A DNA stretch of 64,000 nt from RYN-133 sp036497285 (GCA_036497285.1 DASXJR010000001.1:1-64000); one strand, 5' to 3'; counted from the stretch's first letter, positions 30,468 to 39,920 are shown. A program made the numbers and translations. The notes: a model not told the origin generated them from the sequence alone.

Positions 30468-30680
30468 ATGGACGGTGCCGATCCCGATTGGGAGTACGCG
30501 CCGCTGCGGATCCCGGCCGACGTTGGACGGTTGACCGCAGCGGCACAACTGTCACTGCACGCTGAATTCGGAGGTTGGGAACTCGCGCGAGTCGTCCGGT
30601 ACATGGACGGCACCCGGCGGGTCACCCTGCGGCGCAAGCGCAAACCAGGGGCACTGCCCCTTCCCGGACTACCGGTCTGA
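30468..30680 (+). CDS. DUF5703 family protein
   Basis: This 70-residue actinobacterial protein has the family pattern WEYAPLRIPADVGRLTAAAQL then AEFGGWELARVVRYMDGTRRVTLRRK. It is small, basic and probably cytoplasmic; its function is unknown. It starts nine bases after the ROK stop on the same strand and overlaps the end of the convergent MMPL gene by 12 bases. Confidence 0.85.
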   Translation: MDGADPDWEYAPLRIPADVGRLTAAAQLSLHAEFGGWELARVVRYMDGTRRVTLRRKRKPGALPLPGLPV

Positions 30681-32996
30681 GCGCGCCGGGCCGGTCTCCG
30701 CCGGCGTAGCTGGTTCCGGCTCGGCAGGCGGAACGGCGGCGCCATCGGCTGTGGCGGCCTGAGCGGCGGCGGCCTGCGCCGCCTCGGCCGCCTCCACCCG
30801 CGCCAGGTGCGCGCTGCCCTCGATGTCGAGGTTCGGGATCACCCGATCGAGCCAGTGCGGCAGGTACCACGCATGCGAGCCGAGCAGCGCCATCACCGCG
30901 GGGACGAGGACCATCCGGATGATGCTGGCGTCGATCAGCACGGCCGCGGCCATACCGACCGCCAGCATCTTCACGGTCGGGTCGTCGGCCAGCACGAAGC
31001 TGCTGAACACGACGATCATGATCAGCGCGGCCGTCGTGATCACCCGCGCGGTGCTGCCGATCCCGATCGCGACGCTGCGGTGCGCGTCGCCCAGCTTCTT
31101 CCAGGCCTCGTGCACCCGCGAGATCAGGAACACCTCGTAGTCCATCGACAGCCCGAAGATGATCGCGAACATGAGCATCGGCACGAACGCCGGTACCGGC
31201 AGCGCCTCGTCGATGCCGACCAGCGACGAGCCCCAGCCCCACTGGAAGATCGCGACCACGACGCCGTAGGCCGCGCCAACCGACAACAGGTTGAGCACCG
31301 CGGCCTTGGTCGGCACGACGATCGACCGGAACGCGACGGTGAGCAGCACGAACGCCAGGGCCACGACGACGAGGATCAACCAGGGCATCCGCGCCGACAC
31401 CTTCGCGGTGAAGTCGACGTAGCTCGCCGTCGAACCGATGACATAGGTCGTCGCTTTGACCTTGGGCAGCACGCTCGAGCGCAACGTGTCGACGAGTGCG
31501 GTCGTCTGGGCGTCCTGCGGTGACGTGGACGGGACGACCGTAATGACCGCAACGGTTCCCGCCTTGTTGACCACCGGCGTGCCGACGCCCGCCACGTTCG
31601 CGGTCGACTGGATGCTCTTCTGCGTGTTCGTCAACAACGTCTGGTTCTGCTGGGAGCTGTTCCCGCTGGGGAGTGTCACCACGACCGTCAGCGGGCCGTT
31701 GGTGCCCGGCCCGAAGCCGGACTCGATCAGGTCGTACGCGCGCCGGATCGACTCCGAGGTCGGGTTGCTGCTGGCGTCCAACTGCCCGAGCCGCAGCGAG
31801 AACAGCGGAATCGCCAAGATCACGAGCACCAGCGTCGCTGCCACGGCCCACGGCCACGGACGATTCGACACCTTGCGCCCCCAGATCGCGAAGGCGCTGT
31901 GTTCGTGGGCCTCGTCACTGGCCGCCGCGCGCGCGGCCAGGGTCGCGCCGTCGCCGTGCTGCTGGGCCCGCTCGGCGCGCAGGTCACGCATCGCCCGCAC
32001 ACTGCGCCCGGCCACGCCCATGAACGCGGGCATGAGGGTGAGCGCCGCGAGCATGGTGACCGCCACGACGATCGCCGAAGCCAGGCCCAGCGCCCCCACG
32101 AAGGGCACACCCGACACGTAGAGCCCGAGGATGGCGACGACGACGGTGCTACCGGCGACCACGATCGCGGCGCCCGACGTTGCGGTCGATCGCCCCGCGG
32201 ACCGGACGACCGGTACACCGTGATCGAGCTGGTCACGGTGGCGCGCCATGAGGAACAGCCCGTAGTCGACCGCGACGCCCAGGCCGAGCAGTGTCGCCAC
32301 CGTGGGTGCCGTGGTCGGGAAGGTCAGCGAGGCGGAGAGGATGCCCACGAGGGAAAGCCCGGACAGCACACTGAACAGCGCCGATACCAGGGGCAGCGCC
32401 GCCGCCACGATCGACGCGAACATCAGCAGAAGGAACAGCAGCGCAAAGCTCAGGCCGATGATTTCGGATTTCCGGTCATCGGTCACCTGGCCGATCTGGC
32501 CGGCCCCTGCCCCGTACTCAACCTGCAGTCCGGCGTTGCGGGCCGGCGCCACCGCCCTGTCGAGCTGATGCAGGTAACCGGTGTCGAGCGAGGCGGGCAC
32601 GACGTTCCACGCGACCGTCCCGTACGCGGTCAGCTGGTTCACCGAGACCTGGGGCGACTTCTGCGTCGCGAACGGACTGGTGGCGCGAATGACGTGCGGA
32701 AGGTTGCCCACGTTCTTCATGGCCGTGTTGATCACGGATTGGTCGTCGGTGATGGCGCCCTGGAACGTGTTGAAGACGATCTGGCCGGCGTAGCCACCTT
32801 GCTGTGGGAACTGGCTGTTGACGAGGTTGAGCCCGTTCGAGGACTGGCTGCCGGTGATGGTGTAGTTGTTGACGAACTCCCCGCCCGCGGCATTACGGAT
32901 GATCAGCAGGCCGCCGAGGACGATGACCCAGCCGAGTACCACCGGCCACCGCCACCGGGCGCAGAATCGTCCGAGTGCATCGAGGAAAGCGTTCAT
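30669..32996 (-). CDS. MMPL/RND-family transporter
   Basis: This large membrane transporter of 775 residues has two halves, each with one helix, a ~150-residue extracytoplasmic domain and five helices. The first half has VATLLGLGVAVDYGLFLMAR and the second PMLMFAIIFGLSMDYEVFLISR. These GxxxDY motifs in helix 4 of each half carry the proton-relay Asp-Tyr pair of MMPL proteins. A cytoplasmic loop separates the halves and the C-terminus is a charged Ala/Pro/Glu tail. Relatives export lipids or hydrophobic drugs; substrate unknown. ATG 32996 is the start. An upstream LAL regulator on the same strand (86-base gap) may control it. Confidence 0.92.
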   Translation of the reverse strand: MNAFLDALGRFCARWRWPVVLGWVIVLGGLLIIRNAAGGEFVNNYTITGSQSSNGLNLVNSQFPQQGGYAGQIVFNTFQGAITDDQSVINTAMKNVGNLPHVIRATSPFATQKSPQVSVNQLTAYGTVAWNVVPASLDTGYLHQLDRAVAPARNAGLQVEYGAGAGQIGQVTDDRKSEIIGLSFALLFLLLMFASIVAAALPLVSALFSVLSGLSLVGILSASLTFPTTAPTVATLLGLGVAVDYGLFLMARHRDQLDHGVPVVRSAGRSTATSGAAIVVAGSTVVVAILGLYVSGVPFVGALGLASAIVVAVTMLAALTLMPAFMGVAGRSVRAMRDLRAERAQQHGDGATLAARAAASDEAHEHSAFAIWGRKVSNRPWPWAVAATLVLVILAIPLFSLRLGQLDASSNPTSESIRRAYDLIESGFGPGTNGPLTVVVTLPSGNSSQQNQTLLTNTQKSIQSTANVAGVGTPVVNKAGTVAVITVVPSTSPQDAQTTALVDTLRSSVLPKVKATTYVIGSTASYVDFTAKVSARMPWLILVVVALAFVLLTVAFRSIVVPTKAAVLNLLSVGAAYGVVVAIFQWGWGSSLVGIDEALPVPAFVPMLMFAIIFGLSMDYEVFLISRVHEAWKKLGDAHRSVAIGIGSTARVITTAALIMIVVFSSFVLADDPTVKMLAVGMAAAVLIDASIIRMVLVPAVMALLGSHAWYLPHWLDRVIPNLDIEGSAHLARVEAAEAAQAAAAQAATADGAAVPPAEPEPATPAETGPARSDR

Positions 32997-33082
32997 CGCG
33001 TGCCCCCGCCCCGGCGAGCACCGGCTTCGCCGCCCCGCCGAGAGTTTCAGATGTTTCGCGAGGCTGTCCCTGGGGACAATCC

Positions 33083-34441
33083 CTAGTCTGCGGGTTGCGC
33101 CGCGCCGTTCGTCCTGGTCTGCACCACTTCGCGCGAGTACGTCGGGCCGTCGTGATCGGACAGCCACCACAGCTCGCGACGGGTGTGCAGCCCGAGCTTC
33201 TCGAACACGTTGTGCACGTGATACTCGATCGTCTTCGTGCTCACGAACAGGGTCGCGGCGATCTCTCGATTGGTCAGCCCGCGCCGGATCAGGTCCACAA
33301 CGGTCTGCTCGCGTGCGGTGAGCTGCTGCAGCCGGCCCGCATCGCCGTCGTCGTCGGGCTCGTCGGCGAGCGCGCACCGCGCGGCGTCGTCGGAGCACGT
33401 CCCGGCGAACGGACACGGGTGCAACCGCACCCCGGCGGTGTTGCGCGCGGCGGCCCGGTGCAGTTCGCACCGTTGCGACGGAGACAGCCCGTGATAGACG
33501 GCGGCTCGGGTCAGCACACGCGGGAAGCTCAACTCGCGCACGCCTGCGCGGATCTCGTCTGTGAGCAGGCGGTGCGCGACCACCTCGTCGAGTGCCGACG
33601 CCGACACGCCGGAGCCCGCCGTCGCCAGCACCGCGCGCAACGGGGCCCGGGAACCGAGCACGGACGTCGCCGCCACGAGAGTGCGCGCCTCCGGCGAGAG
33701 CACTGCTACCCGGGCCAGGACGCGCGCGGCGTACGACCGCGGGGCCGGCAAGGAGCCGCTCGCGTCGTTGAGCGCGGCCTCGGTCACTTCGTCGAGCAAC
33801 GCCGTGACGTGCAGTGGATTCCCATCGGTGTGGTCGCGCAGTCGGCGTGCGGCCGGCCGACCCAGGCGATTGCCTCGGTGCCCGGCCAATTGCCGCACGT
33901 CGACGGCGTCCAGCCCGGACAGGTGTAGCCGCCGGGCGCGCTCGGGCGCCGTGAACAGCCGCGCCCAGGCACGACCGAGCAGATGCTCGACGTCCGGATG
34001 TGCGGTGCACACGACCAGCGCGCCGCGCGACGGCAGTCGGCGCAGCAGGTACAACAGCGCCTTGCGGGAATCGGGGTCGACCCAGTGCAGGTCGTCGATG
34101 ACCAGAATTGCCGGAACCGCCTGGTCGACGATGTCGACCAGTTCGGCGCCGGCAGCCGTCGGATCCGCGGTCGGCTCCGGCGGTGCCCGACCGGCGGCGC
34201 GCCGGATCTGGTCGACGACCCCGAGCCGAACCGTCGTCTCGTCGGCCGCACCGCTCACCCACACCCGCGCCGCCTTCGGGTTCGCGGCGAGGAACGAACC
34301 GACGAGCGAGGTCTTGCCGATCCCTGGATCGCCGAGCACGAGCACAGTTCGCGACGCGGTGGTGCGCGCTTCGGCAAGGGTGCGCTGCAGGACGCCCAAC
34401 TCCTCCTGGCGACCCACGAACGGATGACTGTGCGCCGGCAT
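33083..34441 (-). CDS. Compact LuxR-type ATPase (LAL-like) regulator
   Basis: This 452-residue regulator is half the usual LAL size. The N-terminal STAND-type ATPase has Walker A GDPGIGKTS and Walker B ILVIDDLHWVD. The C-terminal LuxR HTH is LTAREQTVVDLIRRGLTNRE followed by IAATLFVSTKTIEYHVHNVF. The long TPR region of full LAL proteins is missing. In its place is a short helical segment with a three-Cys cluster, CPFAGTCSDDAARC, close to the HTH, which could bind metal or sense redox. It lies just upstream of the MMPL gene on the same strand. Confidence 0.88.
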   Translation of the reverse strand: MPAHSHPFVGRQEELGVLQRTLAEARTTASRTVLVLGDPGIGKTSLVGSFLAANPKAARVWVSGAADETTVRLGVVDQIRRAAGRAPPEPTADPTAAGAELVDIVDQAVPAILVIDDLHWVDPDSRKALLYLLRRLPSRGALVVCTAHPDVEHLLGRAWARLFTAPERARRLHLSGLDAVDVRQLAGHRGNRLGRPAARRLRDHTDGNPLHVTALLDEVTEAALNDASGSLPAPRSYAARVLARVAVLSPEARTLVAATSVLGSRAPLRAVLATAGSGVSASALDEVVAHRLLTDEIRAGVRELSFPRVLTRAAVYHGLSPSQRCELHRAAARNTAGVRLHPCPFAGTCSDDAARCALADEPDDDGDAGRLQQLTAREQTVVDLIRRGLTNREIAATLFVSTKTIEYHVHNVFEKLGLHTRRELWWLSDHDGPTYSREVVQTRTNGAAQPAD

Positions 34442-34583
34442 TGCGTCGTCAGGCTAGCTCCGCAGCCTGGGTACCGGCTTTGTCGCCCGATGTGCGCCCG
34501 AATGGGGAGGCCACCCCCGGCCACCGGGATGACGGCGCAGATCGTCGCTGCCGCGGCATTGCTGTGCGCCGCGAAGGGGTGGT

Positions 34584-35144
34584 CTAAAGCGTCCGGATCC
34601 ACTCGTCGGTCGTGGTGACCTGCGCCTGGCGCGGGAAGACCTTCTCGGTCAACACCCGATGCACCTCGGCATCGCCGTCGGCGCACGCATCGGACAGCAC
34701 GGTCAGCCGGTAATCGAGGTCGGCCGCCTGTCGCAGCGTCGACAGCACGACACCACTGGTCGCGATGCCGGCGAGCACGAGCGAATCAGCGTTGGCTGCG
34801 CGCAGCAGCACGTCGAGGTCGCTGCCGCTGAACGCGCTGACGCGACGCTTGGTGATCAACGGCTCGTCCGCGCGTGGTTCGAGCGTGGCGTGCACCTGCG
34901 TCGCCGGATGGTCGTGAGTCATCGCATCACCGGACTTTGCGATCTCCGAAAACCGAACGTTGCCCGCCGCAGCCTCCGGATAGCCGGGACGGAACGCGAC
35001 GCGCACGAACATCACCGGGATGCCGGCCGCGCGTGCGGCCTCTACCGCGCGGTTCGCGGCGGCGACGACGGCGTCGTCGCCGAGGCGCTCGACGATGCCG
35101 TGCTGGAAATCCATGACGAGCAGGACGGTGCGTTGGTCGGGCAC
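34584..35144 (-). CDS. Isochorismatase-family hydrolase lacking the Cys nucleophile
   Basis: This 186-residue protein has the isochorismatase/cysteine-hydrolase fold. It has LLVMDFQHGIV (catalytic Asp11) and TKRRVSAFSGSDLDVLL with the conserved Lys, but where nicotinamidase-type enzymes have T-x-x-C it reads GIATSGVVLSTLRQAADL, with Gly in place of Cys. This matches true isochorismatase-like members that lack the nucleophile, so it is not a nicotinamidase or N-carbamoyl amidase. It precedes nothing and follows the MFS gene by ten bases on the same strand, so it may be co-transcribed with the MarR and MFS genes. Confidence 0.85.
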   Translation of the reverse strand: MPDQRTVLLVMDFQHGIVERLGDDAVVAAANRAVEAARAAGIPVMFVRVAFRPGYPEAAAGNVRFSEIAKSGDAMTHDHPATQVHATLEPRADEPLITKRRVSAFSGSDLDVLLRAANADSLVLAGIATSGVVLSTLRQAADLDYRLTVLSDACADGDAEVHRVLTEKVFPRQAQVTTTDEWIRTL

Positions 35145-35154
35145 AGCGAACTCC

Positions 35155-36537
35155 TTAGTGAGGTGCTCTGCGCAGGGACGGGTCGGCGAGCACCAATACG
35201 AGCAGCAGGCCGGACGCGACGATGAGGAACACCGCGATGTCGTGCAGGCCGGCTGTGTCTGCGGTGGCGCCGAAGAACGCGCCGTTCAACGCGGACGCGA
35301 CGATCGCGCCGAGGTAGGTGAACGTGCGCAGCAGCCCGGACGACGATGCCAGCCGGGCCGCGTCTGCCTGATAGTAGACGGCGTTCTGGTTGGCGAGGCT
35401 GTTCAGCCCTTGCGGCAACCCGAAGACCAGCGCGACCACTACAAGCAGCACGATCGCCGATCCGCCGTGCAGCATGAGCAGCAGCACGCAGCCGGCGAGC
35501 TGCGCGCAGACACCGACGACGAGCTTCGCCCACATCTCCGGACGCCGCCCGGTGGTCGCCGACGCGACGATGCCGACGACGAACATCGGCACGAGTAGCA
35601 GCCCGGCCTGTGCGGCGCTGAGGCCGTGGCTGTCCTCCAGCCACTGTGTGTAGCCGTACAGGACGCCGTAGGACACCGTCATCGTGAGGAACATCCGCGC
35701 GTAGGTCGCGAGCAGCGGCAGATTGCCGCCGAGCAGCCGCAGATCGAGGAACGGATCCGTGGTGCGGAACTCGCGCCGCGCGAGCAGTCCGGCGGCCACG
35801 GCGCTGATCGCGAGCAGGTACAGGTGCGATGTCCCGGCTTCCATGAGGAACAGCAGCAGGGAGACGAGCATCGCGGAGAACAGCCCGACTCCGGCAAGGT
35901 CGAGGCCGACGCTCGAGCGCGGTTCGGTGGCGCGACGCGCGCGCGGCGCGAAAAGCGCGGCGACGGTGAAGCTGGCGATCGCGAGCGGGATGTTGAGCGC
36001 GAACGTCGTGCGCCAGCCGCCCAAGCCGATCAACAGGCCGCCCAGTGTCGGACCGATCACCGCGATCGTCTGGCTGGAGATGGTGAGGGCTGCAAGCACG
36101 CCACTCGGGCTGCCCATTCCGGTGCGGTCCGCCTCGTCGCGGATCAGCGACATCGAGGCGGGGTAGCCGGCGCAGGTGCCGAAGCCGAGAACGACGCGGG
36201 CGATCACGAGCACCGCCAGGTTGGGTGCGAGCGTGCCGAGCAGGCCGGAGAGGCCGGTGAGCACTGCGCCCGCAAGCAGCAGGCGGCGCGGCCCGAACAG
36301 GTCGACGAGCCGGCCGACGACCGGCTGCCCGATCGCGGTGGCGAGATACAGCCCCGACACCAGCCAGGCGGTCTGCGCCGTGGGTGCGCCGAACGCCCGG
36401 CCGATCGGGACGAGCGCGACGGCGATGATCGATGAGTTGATCGGGTTCAGGATCGAACCCAAAATCATCGGGCTGATCAGTCTGCGGTCGAACCGCTGCG
36501 CGTCGGCAGGCGACGAAGTCTGCGTCGGAGCCGTCAT
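35155..36537 (-). CDS. MFS transporter, DHA2-type drug exporter
   Basis: This 460-residue major-facilitator exporter has about 14 predicted helices. The N-terminal region has ILGSILNPINSSIIAVALVPIG, typical of the EmrB/QacA group, followed by LVSGLYLATAIGQPVVGRLVDLFGPRR containing motif A. Start ATG 36537 overlaps the marR stop (ATGA). Regulation by the MarR protein and its palindromes upstream is likely, as in many MarR-EmrB pairs. The substrate is presumably a toxic hydrophobic or aromatic compound. Confidence 0.92.
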   Translation of the reverse strand: MTAPTQTSSPADAQRFDRRLISPMILGSILNPINSSIIAVALVPIGRAFGAPTAQTAWLVSGLYLATAIGQPVVGRLVDLFGPRRLLLAGAVLTGLSGLLGTLAPNLAVLVIARVVLGFGTCAGYPASMSLIRDEADRTGMGSPSGVLAALTISSQTIAVIGPTLGGLLIGLGGWRTTFALNIPLAIASFTVAALFAPRARRATEPRSSVGLDLAGVGLFSAMLVSLLLFLMEAGTSHLYLLAISAVAAGLLARREFRTTDPFLDLRLLGGNLPLLATYARMFLTMTVSYGVLYGYTQWLEDSHGLSAAQAGLLLVPMFVVGIVASATTGRRPEMWAKLVVGVCAQLAGCVLLLMLHGGSAIVLLVVVALVFGLPQGLNSLANQNAVYYQADAARLASSSGLLRTFTYLGAIVASALNGAFFGATADTAGLHDIAVFLIVASGLLLVLVLADPSLRRAPH

Positions 36538-36974
36538 TGCCCGACCAGCTCGCCGAGCATTGCGAGCGCGGTGTTGATCGTGCGGAGTTCGGCCGAGGAG
36601 AAGTGTTGTTCCATTTCGCGGGCGAGCCATTCGTGCCGGCCCTGTCGGTCGGTACGCGCGCGTGCCGTGCCGACGCGGCTCAAGGTGATGATCTGACGCC
36701 GGCCGTCCTCGGGATCGGGGCGACGGTCGATCAGGCCGCGTTCGTCGAGAGCGTTCAGGGTTGCGGTCATTGACTGGGACCGCACACCCTCGGCGATCGC
36801 GAGCACCGTCGTCGACGATGCGCCGTCCTTGTCCAACCGCAGCAACACCGACGTCTGCGACGGAGTCAGGCCTTCGCCGGGGATCTCGCGCAGCCTGCTG
36901 CGCAGCCGCCGGAACAGGGCGATCAGATCGCGCGACGCAGCGGTTGCTGCGAGCGAAGGCGCTTTGGTGGGCAT
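36534..36974 (-). CDS. MarR-family transcriptional regulator
   Basis: This 146-residue winged-helix repressor has LTPSQTSVLLRLDKDGASST, the recognition-helix segment VRSQSMTATLNALDERGLI and the wing RRPDPEDGRRQIITLS. It is first in a leftward operon with the DHA2-type exporter (ATGA overlap) and the isochorismatase-family gene. The clear inverted repeats 24-56 bases upstream of its start are its probable operators, giving autorepression relieved by an aromatic ligand. The ligand is unknown. Confidence 0.93.
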   Translation of the reverse strand: MPTKAPSLAATAASRDLIALFRRLRSRLREIPGEGLTPSQTSVLLRLDKDGASSTTVLAIAEGVRSQSMTATLNALDERGLIDRRPDPEDGRRQIITLSRVGTARARTDRQGRHEWLAREMEQHFSSAELRTINTALAMLGELVGQ

Positions 36975-36997
36975 GGCAACACCCGTCCTCAGTCCGG

Positions 36998-37030
36998 CTA
37001 CGTAGCCATCTTACGTAGGTAACCTACATA
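36998..37030. promoter_or_regulatory. MarR operator palindromes and promoter
   Basis: GTAGGT-A-ACCTAC (37015-37027) is a perfect inverted repeat, and CTACGTA...TACGTAG (36998-37018) forms a second overlapping one. Read leftward, a TAAGAT -10-like hexamer lies between them, so a bound MarR dimer would block the promoter of the marR operon. The recurring half-site is CTAC. Confidence 0.65.
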
Positions 37031-37045
37031 TCGCGGACTCGCCCC

Positions 37046-38569
37046 TCAGTCGCGCGCGGCGGCGAAGGCGCGCACCGTGTCGATCGTGTCGGCCTCGGCG
37101 GCCGGCTTGTCGTCGCGGTAGCGCAGCACCCGCGCGAACCGCAGCGCCAGCCCTCCGGGATACCGGGTTGATGCCTGCAGCCCGTCGAAGGCGATCTCGA
37201 CGACCTGCTCAGGGCGGAGCTCGACCACGTGGCCGTCCATCGGCCCGGTGGCCAACTCGGCGAAGCGCTGGGTCTGCCAGTCGAGCATCGCGTCCGTCAT
37301 GCCCTTGAACGTCTTGCCGAGCATCACGAACCCGCCGGTAGCGGGATCGCGCGCGCCCAGGTGAATGTTCGACAGCTTGCCGCGCCGGCGTCCGGAGCCC
37401 CATTCGACGGCGAGCACGACGAGATCGAGCGTGTGCACGGGCTTGACCTTGAGCCAGCCCGCGCCCCGGCGCCCCGCCTCGTAGTTCGCGGTGAGCGACT
37501 TGGCCATCACGCCCTCGTGCCCGGCGGCGAGGGTGCGCTGCAGGAACTCCTCCGCCTGCTCCGGGTCGGCGGTGATCAGCCGCTCCACCCGCTGCTCGCC
37601 GGGCACGATGCGGTCGAGCACGTCCAGGCGTTCGGACGTGGGCAGGTCGAGCAGATCGTCGCCATCCAGGTGCAGCACGTCGAAGACGAACGCCGACAAC
37701 GGCAGGCGGTCGGGTCCGGGCGTCCGTGTACCGAAGCGTGACGCCGTGACCTGGAACGGGTGCGGACGGCCGTCCGGGTGCAGCGCGATCGCCTCGCCGT
37801 CGGCGACCAGCGAGCGCACAGGCAGGGCGCGCACCGCGGCGACGACCTCGGGCAGTCGGTCGGTGACATCGTCCAAACTCCGGGTGTAGATCGCGACGTG
37901 GTCGCCGTCGCGGTGGATCTGCACCCGCGCGCCGTCGAGCTTGGCCTCGAAGGCCGCTTCGCCGTCGAGCCGCTCGAGGGCGTCGGCCACCGAGGTGGCG
38001 GTCTGGGCGAGCATCGGTCCGACCGGACGGCCGACCTCGAGCCGGAACTGGTCGAGCGACTCCCCCGCCAATGCCGCGTGCGCGACGGCCGGCAGATCGC
38101 CGCGCAACATCGCGGCCCGGCGCACCTCGGCCAGTGGCAGCGCCGAGGCCCTGGCGATCGCGTCGGTCATCACGCCGAGCAGAGCACCCTGACGCAGCTC
38201 GCCGCCGAGCAACCGCCGCAGGAAGGTCTGCTCCACCGGGGTGGCCGTGCCGAACAGTCCAGCGAGCAGTTCGGCGCGGCGCGCCTGCGAGCCCGCGCCG
38301 GACGTGATCTTCAACGCCGTGAACGTCCCGTCCACATGCGCCACGGTGAGCGACGGCTCGTCAGCTGGTTCGGGCAGCGAGCGCAACGACGCCCAGCCGA
38401 CGCCGATCTGGCGCTGCGGCAGCTCGCCGGACAGCCACGACACGACCACGGCGACGTCGTCGGGATCGGCGCGCTGCAGAACCTCGGCGAGGCGAGCCGC
38501 CTTCTTCAGACGGGACGAGGTCGCGCCGACGGCATCGGACGCCGCCGCGACGTCGACCAATGCAGTCAC
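37046..38569 (-). CDS. ligB: ATP-dependent DNA ligase, LigB-type
   Basis: The 507-residue length is the same as Mycobacterium LigB. An N-terminal helical DNA-binding domain (about 1-190) is followed by the nucleotidyltransferase core. The core has EAKLDGARVQIHRDG (motif I, adenylated Lys), LVADGEAIAL (motif III), AFVFDVLHLDG (IIIa), EGVMAKSL (IV) and WLKVKPVHTLDLVV (V), with an OB-fold C-terminus. This is an accessory ligase beside the essential NAD+ ligase. GTG 38569 starts two bases after the stop of the M20 peptidase gene, so the two are co-transcribed. A longer frame across that gene is spurious. Confidence 0.93.
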   Translation of the reverse strand: MTALVDVAAASDAVGATSSRLKKAARLAEVLQRADPDDVAVVVSWLSGELPQRQIGVGWASLRSLPEPADEPSLTVAHVDGTFTALKITSGAGSQARRAELLAGLFGTATPVEQTFLRRLLGGELRQGALLGVMTDAIARASALPLAEVRRAAMLRGDLPAVAHAALAGESLDQFRLEVGRPVGPMLAQTATSVADALERLDGEAAFEAKLDGARVQIHRDGDHVAIYTRSLDDVTDRLPEVVAAVRALPVRSLVADGEAIALHPDGRPHPFQVTASRFGTRTPGPDRLPLSAFVFDVLHLDGDDLLDLPTSERLDVLDRIVPGEQRVERLITADPEQAEEFLQRTLAAGHEGVMAKSLTANYEAGRRGAGWLKVKPVHTLDLVVLAVEWGSGRRRGKLSNIHLGARDPATGGFVMLGKTFKGMTDAMLDWQTQRFAELATGPMDGHVVELRPEQVVEIAFDGLQASTRYPGGLALRFARVLRYRDDKPAAEADTIDTVRAFAAARD

Positions 38570-38571
38570 CG

Positions 38572-39873
38572 TCAGCAGTTGGTCAGGAACCGGTCGAGCA
38601 CGCGGACTCCGAATTTCAGCGCGTCGACCGGCACCCGCTCGTCGATGCCGTGGAACAGCGACATGAAATCGAATCCGGTCGGCAGACGCAACGGCGAGAA
38701 CCCGAAGCACCGTATGCCGAGCGTCGAGAACGACTTGGCGTCTGTACCCCCACTCATCAGGTACGGGATGGGGACCGCGCCGTTGTCCTCGGCTTTGAGC
38801 GCCGCGCTCATCGCGTCGACGAGATCGCCGTCGAAGGTCGTCTCGACGGCGATGTCGCGTATCTCGAAGTCGCGCTCGACGCCCTCGCCGATGAGCTCGT
38901 CGATCGTCTCGAGCAGGTTGTCCTCCTGCCCGGGCAGGAAACGGCAGTCGACCGTGGCGGTGGCGTGGGACGGGATCACATTGGTTTTGTAGCCGGCGTC
39001 GAGCATGGTCGGGTTGGCCGTGTTGTGGATCGTCGCGCCGACCATGCGGGCGGCCGAGCCGAGCAGCGGCAGCCACTGATCCGGGTGGTCGGGATCGAGA
39101 TCCTGACCGACGACCCGCGACAGCCCTTCGACGGTGGCGCGGACGGTGTCGGTGATGACCACCGGCCAGTCGTGCTCGCCGATGCGGGCGACGGCGCGGG
39201 CGAGCAGGGTGACGGCGTTGTCGGGATGCACCATCGACCCGTGCCCGGGCGTGGCGTTGGCAGTCAGGCGCAGCCAGTTGATGCCCTTCTCGGCGGTCTG
39301 GATCGCGTACAGCCGGGCCTCGTCGTTGAGCGAGATGCTGAACCCGCCGACCTCGCTGATGGCCTCGGTGCAGTCGGCGAACAGGTCGGGGTGGTTGTCG
39401 ACCAGGTAGTGCGCGCCGAACCTGCCGCCGGCCTCCTCGTCGGACACGAACGCGAGCACGATGTCGCGCGGCGGTTTCTTGCCCGTGCGCGCCCACTCGC
39501 GCACGAGCGCCAGCGTCATCGCGTCCATGTCCTTCATGTCGATCGCGCCGCGGCCCCAGACACAGCCGTCCTTGATCTCGCCCCCGAACGGGTCGACCGA
39601 CCACTCGTCGTTCTCGGCGGGGACGACGTCCAGGTGGCCGTGGATCAGCAGCGGCGCCCGACTGCCGTCGGTGCCCTCGATCCGGGCGATGGTGGACGCC
39701 CGTCCCTTAGCGGCTTCGATGATCTGCGAATCGATGCCGACCTCGTCGAGCTTCTCGGCCACCCATTCGGCGGCCGGACGCTCGGGATGAGTCGGATTCG
39801 ACGTGTTGATGCGGATGAGATCGACCAGCAGGTCGGCGACCTCGTGGACGGCGCGGGCGTGCGGAGCGGTCAT
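38572..39873 (-). CDS. M20/M25/M40-family metallopeptidase
   Basis: This 433-residue di-zinc hydrolase of the M20 clan has LLIHGHLDVVPAE (His ligand and Asp), VWGRGAIDMKDMDAM (bridging Asp), SDEEAGGRFGAHYL (catalytic Glu pair) and a C-terminal GGTDAKSFS with a nearby His-Gly-Ile-Asp-Glu. It is probably cytoplasmic and acts on a dipeptide or N-acyl amino acid; the exact substrate is unknown. The lid dimerisation domain lies in the middle (about 190-310). It is upstream of and coupled to ligB. Confidence 0.92.
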   Translation of the reverse strand: MTAPHARAVHEVADLLVDLIRINTSNPTHPERPAAEWVAEKLDEVGIDSQIIEAAKGRASTIARIEGTDGSRAPLLIHGHLDVVPAENDEWSVDPFGGEIKDGCVWGRGAIDMKDMDAMTLALVREWARTGKKPPRDIVLAFVSDEEAGGRFGAHYLVDNHPDLFADCTEAISEVGGFSISLNDEARLYAIQTAEKGINWLRLTANATPGHGSMVHPDNAVTLLARAVARIGEHDWPVVITDTVRATVEGLSRVVGQDLDPDHPDQWLPLLGSAARMVGATIHNTANPTMLDAGYKTNVIPSHATATVDCRFLPGQEDNLLETIDELIGEGVERDFEIRDIAVETTFDGDLVDAMSAALKAEDNGAVPIPYLMSGGTDAKSFSTLGIRCFGFSPLRLPTGFDFMSLFHGIDERVPVDALKFGVRVLDRFLTNC

Positions 39874-39920
39874 GGCTCTGTCCTACCAGGACGGGCCGAC
39901 TGGTCTTCGCGCCGCGGTGA

